Positions 45,346 to 56,040 of a stretch of 64,000 nucleotides of DNA are shown here, one piece after another; the first letter of the stretch is position 1; every line of letters begins with the position of its first letter. This stretch comes from Candidatus Vallotiella adelgis (lineage in GTDB: Bacteria > Pseudomonadota > Gammaproteobacteria > Burkholderiales > Burkholderiaceae). Below the pieces are notes generated by a model. The model did not search any database and was not told the DNA's origin. It was given only the letters and a program-made list of their open reading frames with translations. A program made the position numbers and the translations under genes. The DNA is taken from positions 620,001 to 684,000 of the forward strand of contig NZ_CP047396.1 of assembly GCF_020541305.1 (NCBI RefSeq), written 5' to 3'.

Positions 45346-47769
45346 AGATTAGCAGCACCTCAAGTGCTTCTCGGTATTCTTGCAACTTCGGGCTGAAACA
45401 TACATGCGAGATAATGGCGATGAAAAGTTCCTGCTCTACCCCAATCTAACCTGGCAAGCAGTACTACGTTCTGGTTCGTCGAAGAGGCCGACGCAAAATC
45501 TGTTGATCATATAGAGTAAAGGGTTCAGAGCGTAATACGCGTCGATACAGCACATCTAACGACGTATGAATGCATAAACACGGTAATATCAACTGCATGA
45601 TGATGCAGGTTATAAAATGCTGCTAGCCTCGTACCTAGATCCTAGCAATCAGTTATAGCCCGTCTAAGATTAATTCGTCCAATACAGAGCACAACTCCCA
45701 ATATATATGGCAGCCCGAAGAGTAGCACCAGGAAGAAAGAAATAGTCATGACACATCTCCCAAGTCGAACCAGCAAAGTTGTGAAAAGTAAGAACAACAC
45801 TTGGCTGTAGCACACCTCCTCTAGTGCAATAAGTAGCAACAATAGGGAGTATTGAGATCTTGGACTAGACAAAGAACGACGAGTTGTTCTACATGTGATA
45901 TGTATCTTGCAACACTATGTTATGAGCAGCCTCAGGCTAACTAGTATACTAGCCAGTAGAATCAACCTAGATATAGCCCTACAAAACCTAGGATAGGATG
46001 GTTAGGTACAGCACGTGTGATTTAAATCCAGCACTGTCTAAAAGGTTAGACCCCCTAGAGTCTTGACTATTTCTTGTTGGACAGTGGTTTGCAGCCCCTC
46101 ATGCAAAACCTGCATGCACTTATCATCTGAATTAACACACTCCCCTAGATCTACCACAACATGTCTCTTAGATCTACCACAATCGATTTTGATGCATGGG
46201 ATGGGGGGCATGGCTTCCTGCGCTACACTGACCTCTACGGCTACGGTCGTCACGCTTACAACAAATTACTACTCCGCGACCAACGCGTAGCGTTCTATTC
46301 CACTAGAACAATACATTTATGCTGACGTCTTCTTGTGGTGTCAGATTCGGATTGCTCGCCACCTCATGAATTTAAAACGCGAAATAGCTGCATTCGGGTG
46401 AAAAGACATTCTGGTACGGTAAAAACGAGTTATCCACCGCAATAAGTTCGTGCTTAAAGCATGCTACGATATTTTGGCTATGCTCTGTACTCGATCTTTC
46501 GGCCTCGCATAAGAGGCCCGCTAAATATGTTGATTAGTATTATTTTCCTATATGCCAGTTCCGATTTATTAAAACAACCTTGCATGCGGAGTAGCAAACG
46601 ATTCACTGCTTAATTCTTCTTGAGTAAAATGAATGTGTAGCGAAACGGCGCTAGAAAAGTTTTCGGATTTTCTTATACGCGTGCTGCGGGCGGTCAGCAT
46701 ACCCGGCCTATCTGTAGCTTGAAACAGTCGATTGTCGGGAAGAAATCGAATGTCTGTAGGCAGTCATCATCTACGCGCTTAGCAACACATAGTCTGCTTC
46801 TAAGGTCATGACAACGCACCCTCCCCGCGTAGCTAATGTATTCTCTACTATCAGGGGTTCATTAAACTAGCCTTCCGTATTGCGGTATTACTGAATCTAC
46901 TGATTTCTCTGTTAGTTTGACGGTAGCACCTTTTTAAAGTCAATTGTATCGCAACACAGTGCTTGGCTAGAAAATCGGCAGCACGAGAACTAGCTAAGCA
47001 ATATCTGATATCACGTTTCCCGCTCCCAAGAGCGGGACTGATATATATTACCGATATTTGGGAAAAACCCGACACTGGATTTCAGATGAAGTATAGAAAT
47101 GCTCAGTCATAGACGTGCACGGTCGCCTACGCCTATATCACTGCGGGGGGCCTATCCTAGCTAGACATTCTAATTCAATCTTTTCAATAGATTTTTTATA
47201 TATTGTGGCATGACTTGAAGTCTGAGCCTGAAGATGCTGTATTAGAACTTACTACAGTAAGTAGTAAATTTACCCAAGTTTATCTGCGTTTTTATTTTAA
47301 CATATAAATATGCATTAGCCATACTAGTTCAACCTATTATAATCTCGCCAGCCCAAAACAAAGTTGACGAACCACCTCAAAACATTTAATAACGATAGAT
47401 TAGTTTCCCCAGTCAAAGTAATGGTGCGTAAGTGTCTGCAACAGTACTAGCTGTTGCAACCTATGCGTAAAACTGCTGATAACGTCGCGGTTTCAATAGC
47501 CTAGAACGCTGTACCAAGACTAACATCTGCATCTAGTGGTGGTTTGATCACTGGTAAAATAAAAAACCATAGAAGCATGCTACCGGTAAATTACCGGACC
47601 GCAGATCCTGCGACGCCAGCACCTGTGCGCGCATTTCTTTGACGAGTGCCCCGTTTAGTCAACAGGAAATACATATTTCCTGTTGTTATAAACAACTTGG
47701 CATAAAGTGTTTACAGAGTATTTATATACTATTTTTGGTATAGAAAAATTAAATACTAGCTCTTCATTA
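45346..47769. other. 2.4-kb gene-free stretch where mla genes are expected
   Basis: Burkholderia carries the mla phospholipid-transport genes and an ABC exporter between thiE and bolA-murA (recalled). I could not align any of them here. At 46146-46182 a 14-bp sequence TAGATCTACCACAA occurs twice with a 23-bp period. A 71-codon minus frame at 46038-46253 shows no family features. The hairpin at 47660-47685 is listed separately. Confidence 0.55.
47660..47685. repeat. 12-bp perfect hairpin beyond thiE
   Basis: Arms CAACAGGAAATA and TATTTCCTGTTG with a 2-nt spacer, 85 bp past the thiE stop. It could end the thi transcript, but no T-run follows in the minus direction, so it is only a candidate. 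Confidence 0.45.
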
Positions 47770-48897
47770 TCAAACAAATTTGCTTTGCAATGCAAAAATT
47801 GCTTTTTCGACGTCGTGAGCTTGTGTTACCGCGCGCACAACCGCAGCACTGCGCACACCAGTGGCTAGTACGTTGCTTAGTGACTGCAAGTCGATGCCGC
47901 CGATTGCCACGCAGGGTATCACCCCATCTAGAAGATGAATGTATCGCGCAATGCGCGTAGGCCCTTGAGGCATGCTTATCATTGTCTTAGTGGGAGTCGA
48001 AAATACCGCACCCAGCGCAATATAGCTCGGCTTATAATGCAGGGCAACTAGTATCTCGTAGTATCCATGCGCGGATAAACCTAGCCGAAGTCCAGCGCGT
48101 GTAAGCGCACCGATGTCCGCGTACTGCAAATCTTCTTGACCAAGATGTACGCCGTATGCGTGTTCATCTAACGCCAATAGCCAGTGGTCATTGATGAACA
48201 CGCGTGCACCTTTATAGCGGTGGCCCGCTATAACAGCTCGGCGCACATCAGCTCGCAGTATGGCTAATTTACAAGGATCTGCTGTGTCACGTACCCCATT
48301 TACTTTGCGGCGAAGTTGCATGGTACGCACACCGATTGACAGTAGTCTCTCAATCCAATTGGCCGTCGGCACTATTGGATACAGACCAAGCGCTGCCGGG
48401 CACTTAGCAAATGGCGTAACCGGCGCATCCGGCAACCCTAACACGCGCGGAAAACGCGATAAGTCGCTTGGCCATGGATCCTTCGCATACTCGTCACTTT
48501 GCCGCCACGCCAGAGCGAGGCATAATGCATCGTGCAGTGCATAGCCATAATCGATGAATGCAGCAAATGCTGAAATCCAATCATGGCAAGGTGTACCCTG
48601 CAGTGTGTAGATCATATCGCCCTGATATAATCGCACAGTGCGTGACGACGCATCCAGAACAGCAGCTGCACCAGCGGCCATCCAGCGCGCGGCGTCAGCC
48701 GGATACAGCCGCACATTAATTGCTACAATCACATCACCAATCCTCAGCGACGTGGGTGGAACGAAACAGATACGCACAGGCCGGCTGGCACGCCGGCAAT
48801 TGCCACCTAAGCGTACGCGAATTCGCTCTGCCATCTCAAGCAGTTGATCTACCGGCGGACTAAACACTTCAGGATCTTGCAGTAAGAAACGGGTCAT
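47770..48897 (-). CDS. thiE: Thiamine-phosphate synthase with N-terminal extension
   Basis: Couples HMP-pyrophosphate with the thiazole phosphate to give thiamine phosphate. The C-terminal ~205 residues form the TIM-barrel synthase: LYPIVPTANWIERLLSIGV near 171, QLRRK, ARVFINDHWLLALDEHAYGV near 230 with GVHLGQEDL, YIALGAVFSTPTKTM near 292, and VAIGGI near 332. The N-terminal ~165 residues are an extra domain, also present in Burkholderia ThiE and of unclear role. The start overlaps the thiG stop (ATGA). It is the last gene of thiO-S-G-E. ThiC and thiD, needed for the pyrimidine half, are not seen here. Confidence 0.93.
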   Translation of the reverse strand: MTRFLLQDPEVFSPPVDQLLEMAERIRVRLGGNCRRASRPVRICFVPPTSLRIGDVIVAINVRLYPADAARWMAAGAAAVLDASSRTVRLYQGDMIYTLQGTPCHDWISAFAAFIDYGYALHDALCLALAWRQSDEYAKDPWPSDLSRFPRVLGLPDAPVTPFAKCPAALGLYPIVPTANWIERLLSIGVRTMQLRRKVNGVRDTADPCKLAILRADVRRAVIAGHRYKGARVFINDHWLLALDEHAYGVHLGQEDLQYADIGALTRAGLRLGLSAHGYYEILVALHYKPSYIALGAVFSTPTKTMISMPQGPTRIARYIHLLDGVIPCVAIGGIDLQSLSNVLATGVRSAAVVRAVTQAHDVEKAIFALQSKFV

Positions 48898-49739
48898 AAT
48901 TTCTGACCCGAATCCAGCGTAGGATGGACGTCCTGGTGCCAGAATGGCATGCCGATGACCGGCGTACTTGCATGCGCACTATCTCGCTCTGGTATCGGCC
49001 CAGCTAAGTATGCTTCTCGCCCAGCATTAACTGCAGTTGAGAATGCCCGCGCCATCGCCTCTGGCTTTTCCGCCTGTGACACGGCTGTATTAAGCAGCAC
49101 AGCTTCGAATCCCCACTCCATCACCTGGCATGCATGCGATGGCACACCTAAGCCTGCATCAACGATTAGCGGCACGCCTGCTAGGCGCTCGCGTAGCAGC
49201 TTGAGCCCATACGGGTTAACTACACCTCTTCCAGAGCCAATCGGTGCGCCCCATGGCATTAGCGCCTCGCATCCAACGTCAAGCAGCCGACGCGCAACAA
49301 CAAGATCTTCCGTACAATACGGTAATACCTTGAAGCCGTCCCGAACGAGTATGCCCGCAGCTTCAATCAAATTGACTGGATCTGGCTGCAACGTGTAGTC
49401 GTCCCCAATTAACTCGAGTTTGATCCAGTTAGTTTCGAATACTTCACGGGCCATTTTTGCTGTTGTCACCACTTCCTTAACGGCATGGCAACCAGCAGTA
49501 TTAGGCAACAGCCTAGCTCCCTGACGCTTTAGCTCGTCAAAAAAACCGACGTCGATGTCGGTGGTCTGCACAGCCAATTGACGCCGCAGTGCGACGGTAA
49601 CCATTGCAGGCTGCGATGCGTTGAGCGAAGCCTCGAGTGCATACAATGACGGATAGCGTGAAGTGCCAAGCAATAGTCGGCTTGTAAAAGCCTCTCCATA
49701 TAAAATCAGCATGTCGGTAGTAGAATGCGCATTCATCAT
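48894..49739 (-). CDS. thiG: Thiazole synthase
   Basis: Builds the thiazole ring of thiamine from deoxyxylulose-5-phosphate, the ThiS thiocarboxylate and dehydroglycine (supplied by ThiO). 281 residues, TIM barrel. LLGTSRYPSLYALEASLNAS lies near 24, LLPNTAGC near 77, the Schiff-base Lys in NWIKLELIGDDYTLQPDP near 104, ALMPWGAPIGSGRG near 159, and VDAGLGVPSHACQVMEWGF near 190. Two adjacent start codons exist at 49739 and 49736. It follows thiS by 64 bp. Confidence 0.97.
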   Translation of the reverse strand: MMNAHSTTDMLILYGEAFTSRLLLGTSRYPSLYALEASLNASQPAMVTVALRRQLAVQTTDIDVGFFDELKRQGARLLPNTAGCHAVKEVVTTAKMAREVFETNWIKLELIGDDYTLQPDPVNLIEAAGILVRDGFKVLPYCTEDLVVARRLLDVGCEALMPWGAPIGSGRGVVNPYGLKLLRERLAGVPLIVDAGLGVPSHACQVMEWGFEAVLLNTAVSQAEKPEAMARAFSTAVNAGREAYLAGPIPERDSAHASTPVIGMPFWHQDVHPTLDSGQKL

Positions 49740-49803
49740 TCACTCAATCAGTTATGGCGATCTAAAAAATAATTTCCGGTCTACCTGGTATGCCGATAAT
49801 GTA

Positions 49804-50004
49804 TTATCCGCCTACTACTGGCCTGAGAATGTCAACTTGATCATCTGGCATGAGCGCGCGCACAGAATACTGTGATCGCGGCACAAATTCACCGTTAATC
49901 GCAACTGCGTACGGTAAAGGCACCTCACTATACGATGCCAACGCATCGATAAGGCGGGCATTTTTGGGTAACGAAAACGACTGATTGTTGATTTGTATAT
50001 CCAT
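49804..50004 (-). CDS. thiS: Sulfur carrier protein ThiS
   Basis: Ubiquitin-like carrier of 66 residues whose C-terminal glycine is adenylated and converted to a thiocarboxylate, giving its sulfur to ThiG. It ends VDILRPVVGG, so the essential Gly-Gly terminus is present. It starts MDIQINNQSFSLP 2 bp after the thiO stop. The activating enzyme ThiF is not in the window. Confidence 0.95.
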   Translation of the reverse strand: MDIQINNQSFSLPKNARLIDALASYSEVPLPYAVAINGEFVPRSQYSVRALMPDDQVDILRPVVGG

Positions 50005-50006
50005 AT

Positions 50007-51179
50007 TTATGTGTCAGTCAGGGACGGCTGCAATGTGGCCGTCCGGTAAAGCATGGGCCAGCGTGAAGCAGCACACCATACGCTGAAATCATCTGTATCT
50101 CGAATCTGCGCATCAAGAAACGCACCTGTGAGCCAGGCAGTTTCTCGCGTCATCTCAGGTGCAATCATATAACCATGACGATATAAGCCATTAACGCGCA
50201 GCACTGTTGCACCATCCCAGGATAGTGCCGGTAGATGATCTGGTAGCGTGGGCCGGCAATGCGTGTTCAATTCAAGAATCCGGCTCTCACCAAAAGCGGG
50301 ATGCAACGAGTATGCAGCCGATAATAATTCTAGAGCCGAGCGCACACTGACCGGTGACATATCCTCGCCCTCGATCTCGGTAGCCCCGATTACATAGTGA
50401 TCATTCTGCTTAGGCGCAATATACAGCGGATAGCGCGGATGCAACAGACGCACTGGCCGACTCAGACCAATACCTGGCGCATGAACCCGTGCGACTTCAC
50501 CCCGCAGACCCCGAAGACCGGACCATACCTGCTTCGCTCCAAGTCCACGGCAATCAATCACTAGGCCAGCAGCAGGAAAAGCATCGTCGCGCACATAGGT
50601 ACGCCAGTGCGTGTCGACATGTAGTTCGTCGAGAGCGCGCCCTAGCGCCGCCAGCAACTGTCGATTGTCTAATTGCCCCTCCCCAGCTAGTAACCGCGCA
50701 TTATGGAATCGCGTACCAAGCGCTGGTTCGGCTTGTGTCACCTGAGAGCCGTGCAGCGTGACGATGCCGTCGCACAACATCGTACTAGACGCGTTTACGC
50801 GTATGCGCTGTTCAAACAATGGCCACTCCGCACGATCAGCTGGATGCCAAACAATTAACGTGCCATTACGCTGAAAAAAGACCGGTTCTGGCAGCTGCGG
50901 TAACCATTTAGCCCAGCTCTCGAGCGAAGCAGCGCCTAGTCTTACCAATAACGGCTCAGCACTAGCAGCTTCGGACAGCGGCGCGAGCATGGCTGCCGCA
51001 ACCCACGCTGCCGCACTGCGCCCGCTTGGCTCACCTTTCTCATACAGCGCGATACGACGGCCTGCGCGTGCAAGCCTCCACGCAATAAGACGACCGAATA
51101 AACCGCCCCCAAGGACTGCAACATCGGGTATTGACGCAGTATGGAGCACAGTTTCTGAAGGGGGGTCGGATCGGTGCAC
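50007..51179 (-). CDS. thiO: Glycine oxidase ThiO (FAD-dependent)
   Basis: Oxidises glycine to the imine used by ThiG in the aerobic thiazole route. It is a 390-residue D-amino-acid-oxidase-type flavoprotein: the Rossmann FAD motif VAVLGGGLFGRLIAWRLARAG begins at residue 20, LAPLSEA follows near 66, and the C-terminal HCRPTLPDHLPALS and VNGLYRHGYMIAPEMT are typical of the family. The start is GTG at 51179; the first ~18 residues are extra compared with Burkholderia, so a later start is possible. It heads the operon. A fragment resembling the 3' half of a TPP riboswitch lies just upstream. Confidence 0.93.
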   Translation of the reverse strand: MHRSDPPSETVLHTASIPDVAVLGGGLFGRLIAWRLARAGRRIALYEKGEPSGRSAAAWVAAAMLAPLSEAASAEPLLVRLGAASLESWAKWLPQLPEPVFFQRNGTLIVWHPADRAEWPLFEQRIRVNASSTMLCDGIVTLHGSQVTQAEPALGTRFHNARLLAGEGQLDNRQLLAALGRALDELHVDTHWRTYVRDDAFPAAGLVIDCRGLGAKQVWSGLRGLRGEVARVHAPGIGLSRPVRLLHPRYPLYIAPKQNDHYVIGATEIEGEDMSPVSVRSALELLSAAYSLHPAFGESRILELNTHCRPTLPDHLPALSWDGATVLRVNGLYRHGYMIAPEMTRETAWLTGAFLDAQIRDTDDFSVWCAASRWPMLYRTATLQPSLTDT

Positions 51180-51185
51180 GGAAAT

Positions 51186-51225
51186 TTTATCCTATATACC
51201 GGGGGATCAGGTACAAGGACAAATT
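51186..51225 (-). promoter_or_regulatory. Possible degenerate TPP riboswitch fragment upstream of thiO
   Basis: On the minus strand CTTGTACCTGATC is followed by CCGGTATATAGGATA, recalling the conserved 3' part of THI elements (ACCTGATCTGGATAATACC, then GCGTAGGGA) with part deleted. It ends 7 bp before the thiO GTG, the usual place for such a switch. The 5' CTGAGA half was not found, so function is doubtful. Confidence 0.3.
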
Positions 51226-53974
51226 TAGCTAGATTTAAGTGTGGATACCTGACTACAGTAGCATGTTGGTAGATATATCTACCTCCTCGCGGCAGGAAAG
51301 AATCAAAACTTTTTACGTCAGTATGCCCAGTTTAGTACGAAGGAACACGCTTGGCCAGCTTTATACAGAAAGCTGTGTATTAAACATATATTAACGTGGA
51401 ACGGATTCCTACTTTAACCACACATATTAAATCACAAACTTCTACACGCCGCAATTCGTTAGTCCGCCATATTGGCCATGCAATAGCCGTTGTTAAAGCG
51501 CACCGTGTCGTACTTGAAAAAGAATGAAGCGAAAAGCTAAAACATTTTTAACTAGAACGACTCGTGCTGTCCAGTGCGATTCATTGTTGGATGGGTCGAT
51601 GTAAAGAACCCCGTGACTTAATCAGCATCGGTTAACGGAAAATTAATTGCTATATTTAACCTAATTAAACCAATGTATAGTTTTTCATACGAATCTGGTA
51701 TTCATACTCGTGACTACTATTTACCGCGATCGCGATGGCAGTAATCGTGTACGGCCTATAATGTGCTTGCGGAAGATTTTTGAAGCTGGACTGAGTATCT
51801 ATCTGTATAATATACATACGAGCAACTATAAAGTCGAGCATGATACTAGATTGAACGCGATAAAATGACCGATAGTCTTAACCAGCAAGTTTCAGTAGCC
51901 TTATGAAATAGGGCGTACGACACTAGCGCTATTGCTTCATTGCCCGCCTGCGTCCACCATATTACCATGATAATAATTCGCGCCATTCATCCAGTAATAA
52001 GGTATCTTTTGCCGCATTATTAATCGATCGGGGACATAAATCCTGTTTGATGAACACGCCGGTACGGAACGCCACACTTTTCGCTCTTATCTAGGGTATG
52101 TGGCGCTCGATCTACTACTTTTCAGTTTCTCGTCAGGGGTTTCCGTAGCATAGTAAACCACCAATCCCGGTCGTTTTGTTCGAACTATATTATTTTATGA
52201 CCAGCTAGTGTGAGCTGTTACGCCGTCGATGGCTTAGCATATCTTAATCCGACTACCGCAATCTTCTGACTTATCTTCGGCTTAGGCACTCGATGCGAAA
52301 ATTTATTCTTTTCTTTATATCTTATTAATCATCGTATGCTCTATTAATTAATGTATGCTTAGAGCATCGCTGTAATATTCAAAGTATATGCAGACACGCC
52401 CGGTGGAAGACAGATTTTTCTGGCAAACTCTGGCAAATTTTTTGTTTAATGACACTCTTCATAGATTTTTGTGTCTTCATCAATTAGTACAGTGTGAATA
52501 CTTTCTGGTACTTTACATACTTTAGTAGTATCTCATACTGAGATAGTGATTCTAAGCTAATTTATATTGATTACATAGCAAATATTCTATGCGCCAACAG
52601 CGCTTTGGTGTGTGGCGACTTAGTGATATTGAAATGACACTTATTATGATTGGCCAAAAAACTGGCACGTGGACACTATGTCGCTAGTAGTATACAGATT
52701 GTCGGCAAATTTCATCTAAATCAGGAGAAACCGCGATACGTAGATACAAAAGTATAATAAAAAAATTAGTCTTAATGAGAATAGACAAGACAAAGTAATA
52801 AGATGTCTAGAAAATAAATTAACATATTTTCTAAAATATTAGTACTAATTTTTAGTATTTAAAAAATGCACCAAAAGTATATCTTGATCTGACTTTTGCC
52901 GATTACTCAGAGATGTCTACGTGAAAGATAGATCCGTTTCCGAACCGCTCTGAGCTAGTCTTGCTATGAATATCTATTCAGAAACATAGTAATACTAAGG
53001 CCACTTATTTCCTTAGAGCAGCATGTTCTTCTCTGTGCTAATAGAAGTAATTAGCTAAAGCCCTTCCTTGCCCGGGAGTCTCTTCCCAGCAACAGTATAT
53101 TACCTGGCCTACAGCACTCAGTTGTACAAACTTTTTCTCTTAGTACCTACACTTTTTAGTGTAGCTTAGTGCAATTTTGAGCGCAGATGACTGAAATTTA
53201 TTGATTGCGTTTTATCCAACATCTGCTCACAAATCTTATATGTATGCTAACGTTGGACCGGCGTATAGTTGGCGATCAATGCAGCGGATGGTCGGTAATC
53301 AACGGATAACGTATGAGGTCTATTGTAGTATAGACAGCCAACCATCAATACTCGTGAAAATGCGCCTCAATAGAGATGGCAAAACCATCGTATGCGCTAG
53401 ACTGAGCTTTATCAGTTAGCTGCACAGCTGAGCTTTATCAGTTAGCTGCACAGTATCAAACTACTTTGACTATCTCATGCGCTGGATGTCGTTTATCACA
53501 CAGCATACCTTGTTATCTATAGCGGAAGTGGAACGATACAGCGTACACATCGGCCAATATCATTTCGGAAAGACCGGACTTCCAAAGTGATGTTGCTTAG
53601 CAACCTAACTGCCAATCTCATTAACGCTTACGCATAGACTTGTAGTTTGAAATCTCAAATACCGTTTTTAGACACTCTATACAATCATACAATCCTCGTC
53701 ACTAACGACAGCAGATTAGTGATCGATGCCGTAGGTATGACGCGCTGCGTCTGGTAGAAGAGAGAAAGACAAGCTAACCTGGCTGTTACAATTATTTCTG
53801 TTTAGATGATACTTGGTGCACTCTGACAAGAGTCAATTATTCCGCAGCAATCGTACATAAAACGGAGTGAAAAACCTCCAGTTCTAGCATTTATGGAAAA
53901 TACTCTAACGTAGAACTATGTTTTATGTGAAATATTATCTACATCATGGGAATTTTAGGACATAGGGAAGCACT
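51226..53974. other. 2.7-kb gene-free stretch between thiO and the OmpW-like gene
   Basis: No recognisable intact gene. Strongly AT-rich from 52280 to 52870. A 72-codon plus frame at 53201-53419 is open (near MRLNRDGKTIVCARLSF) but unassigned. It is followed at once by a 26-bp tandem duplication (listed). The minus frame near 51440-51525 is also without family features. Confidence 0.55.
53402..53453. repeat. 26-bp perfect tandem duplication
   Basis: Two identical adjacent copies of a 26-bp unit (53402-53427 and 53428-53453) beginning CTGAGCTTTATCAG. It lies at the end of an unassigned 72-codon frame in gene-free DNA. It is a recent slippage product, as the copies are identical. Confidence 0.97.
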
Positions 53975-54709
53975 GTGCTAATAATACGCATTATTAAAAC
54001 TATCTTGTTGTTCTTGGCTATAGCCTGTTCTTTGAATCAGCCAGCTGCCCAAGCAGCTAGCGGTGTTTATATAGCAACCGGATATTTGCATTGTACGCCG
54101 CAAAACAGCAGATACACCGTAAAAATTACGAACGTTGGAAACTCTCCCGTGAATATCGTAGTCTCTGGGTTAAGCGCTAGCATTAGTTCTTCCGATACTT
54201 TAGGATTTTCTACGGGGTACTTCATCTCCGACAACTTGGCTGTCCAGGCTAATGCAGGTATTCCGTCTAAATTTGACCTGCGTGGCGGTGGCACTCTCGC
54301 TTCGTATGGCAAAATCGGAGATATGCGACAATGGAATCCCTCTCTAGTTTTTAACTACTACTTCCGTAATGTAAACACTATATTTTGTCCGTTCGTCGGA
54401 ATCGGCGTCAGCTACATCTGGTTTACGAATATGCGGATCACTAACCCAACCTTTCTATCGAAGCAGTTGCATAGCCAAACCTCTGTGACCATACATAACA
54501 CATGGGCACCAGTATTCAACGCTGGTTTGGGATACAACTTTAGCAGGCATATTTTCGCTAGCTTTTCCGTATCGTTTCTTTTATTATCAACTAATGCTAC
54601 GCTGCATACTATCGTACAAACACCGGTTGGTACACGCAAAGTCACGAGTCAATCGTACATAAAGCCGAATCCGCTCATAACATTCCTAAACGTTGGCTAT
54701 CGCTTTTAA
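53975..54709 (+). CDS. OmpW-family outer-membrane beta-barrel protein
   Basis: Predicted 244-residue outer-membrane protein. The N-terminus IKTILLFLAIACSLNQPAAQAA is a signal peptide with likely cleavage near AQA-A. Alternating hydrophobic strands follow, including the OmpW-like block FSTGYFISDNLAVQANAGIP, NPSLVFNYYF, CPFVGIGVSYIWF, and YNFSRHIFASFSVSF. It ends ITFLNVGYRF with a terminal Phe, as required for BAM-dependent insertion. GTG at 53975 is chosen because AGGGAAG lies 5 bp upstream. OmpW forms a narrow hydrophobic channel; the substrate here is unknown. It is flanked on both sides by more than 1.3 kb of eroded DNA, so its survival suggests importance. Confidence 0.85.
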   Translation: MLIIRIIKTILLFLAIACSLNQPAAQAASGVYIATGYLHCTPQNSRYTVKITNVGNSPVNIVVSGLSASISSSDTLGFSTGYFISDNLAVQANAGIPSKFDLRGGGTLASYGKIGDMRQWNPSLVFNYYFRNVNTIFCPFVGIGVSYIWFTNMRITNPTFLSKQLHSQTSVTIHNTWAPVFNAGLGYNFSRHIFASFSVSFLLLSTNATLHTIVQTPVGTRKVTSQSYIKPNPLITFLNVGYRF

Positions 54710-56040
54710 TACTCAATACACCGGGGAGGAGGTGGCTGCACTACATTCTTCTCAGGAAAAAATAGAGATATGTAGGGTTGTGCCACCTGACCGACCATGC
54801 ATATCATCCCACTTCTATACCCCTTTACCTAGGCAATGTCACTAACCTTCAAGGTAGTCTCACATGTAGGGGGGGTATGTTAGTAAACATAGAACATACT
54901 AGCTAGGCGATACAGTATGTAAACTGCGATCCAAGTTCGAATTAGGAAATATGCTAACTGACAATACTCAAACTAGCATCAAAATTCTGCGCCATCAGAA
55001 ATTTTGAAATTAAATTGAAGTTACAGGCTTGGGATGATGAACTTCCAGGAAGGATGTCAAGAGACGCGCAGGAAAACCGGATAAGTCAAGCGATTTAAGA
55101 GAAATACCTAGATGGATATAGCAGACGCCGATGAGTTACCAGAGCAGAATTTCTGCTGTGAGTTTATTATTTAGCGCGCTTGAAGCCATACACACGGACA
55201 ATAGACTATTCGTGTGTATACTATAATAGTACTCGCAAACCTTCGAGTGGCTTATATCCCAATGCGTTACTCAGTGGCCACGCTAACAACTTAGCATCGT
55301 GCTGTGGTGCGTGCTATATTAGCGCGCCGAAATTTCTATCAAATGAGTAGCGTACCCCCAATTTTTTTATCGGCATACAATGCCTGACGTGCTACGACAT
55401 ATTTCTGAGATATGTGAATTCTCAACTCAGAGTAGTAACTTTTCTTTTTTAATATGTAAGTGATTAAATATGTTTTTGATAAAAAAGCATCTATATTTTT
55501 CTGCGAATATTGATTCGTCTATTTATAATTTTCGAGAGTTTTGTGTATTATTCGACACTGATTAAACATTAGATAGAATAACCCAAGTTAATGCAATAAT
55601 AACATTTCCCTGCATTAAGATTAGCAGTTTCGCGATCAACTGATTTGTTATAAATATTGTATGCGATTTCTTCTGCAAGGTTTTCTCTTGCGAAAAATAT
55701 TACTATATTAGTCTAAAGTACTTATATGTTTTTAAAAAAAATTTTCTTTGATTGAAATCAATATTTACGATTTTAATTGAGTAAAAAGTCTTTTCTAAAA
55801 TAGACTATGCTAGTCCCAATTATAATATAGACGAATCCTTAATTACTACGTTTGTCGAATAATGAATATGGTATCGCGAACAACACTAGATAATCCTCAA
55901 GATAGGACAATTAATATCGGTTCTAGATACAAACATTATCGCTCGCACACATTCTTCATGGACTAATACCCCTGAAGACACAAGTTTTGAAGAAACGCGT
56001 ATTGCAACTTTAATAGAGTAGCCTAAATATCTCGGGATGA
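54710..56040. other. 1.3-kb gene-free stretch between the OmpW-like gene and aroB
   Basis: No gene or RNA recognised. The part from 55430 to 55860 is very AT-rich with long T runs. Convergent flanks (OmpW-like plus strand, aroB minus strand) mean no promoter is expected. No T-tailed hairpin found after either gene. Confidence 0.6.

Noticed and set aside
46038-46253. 71-codon minus frame upstream of murA considered as bolA.
   Set aside because: Similarity to BolA was not convincing. A better short match lies nearer murA at 45280-45345.
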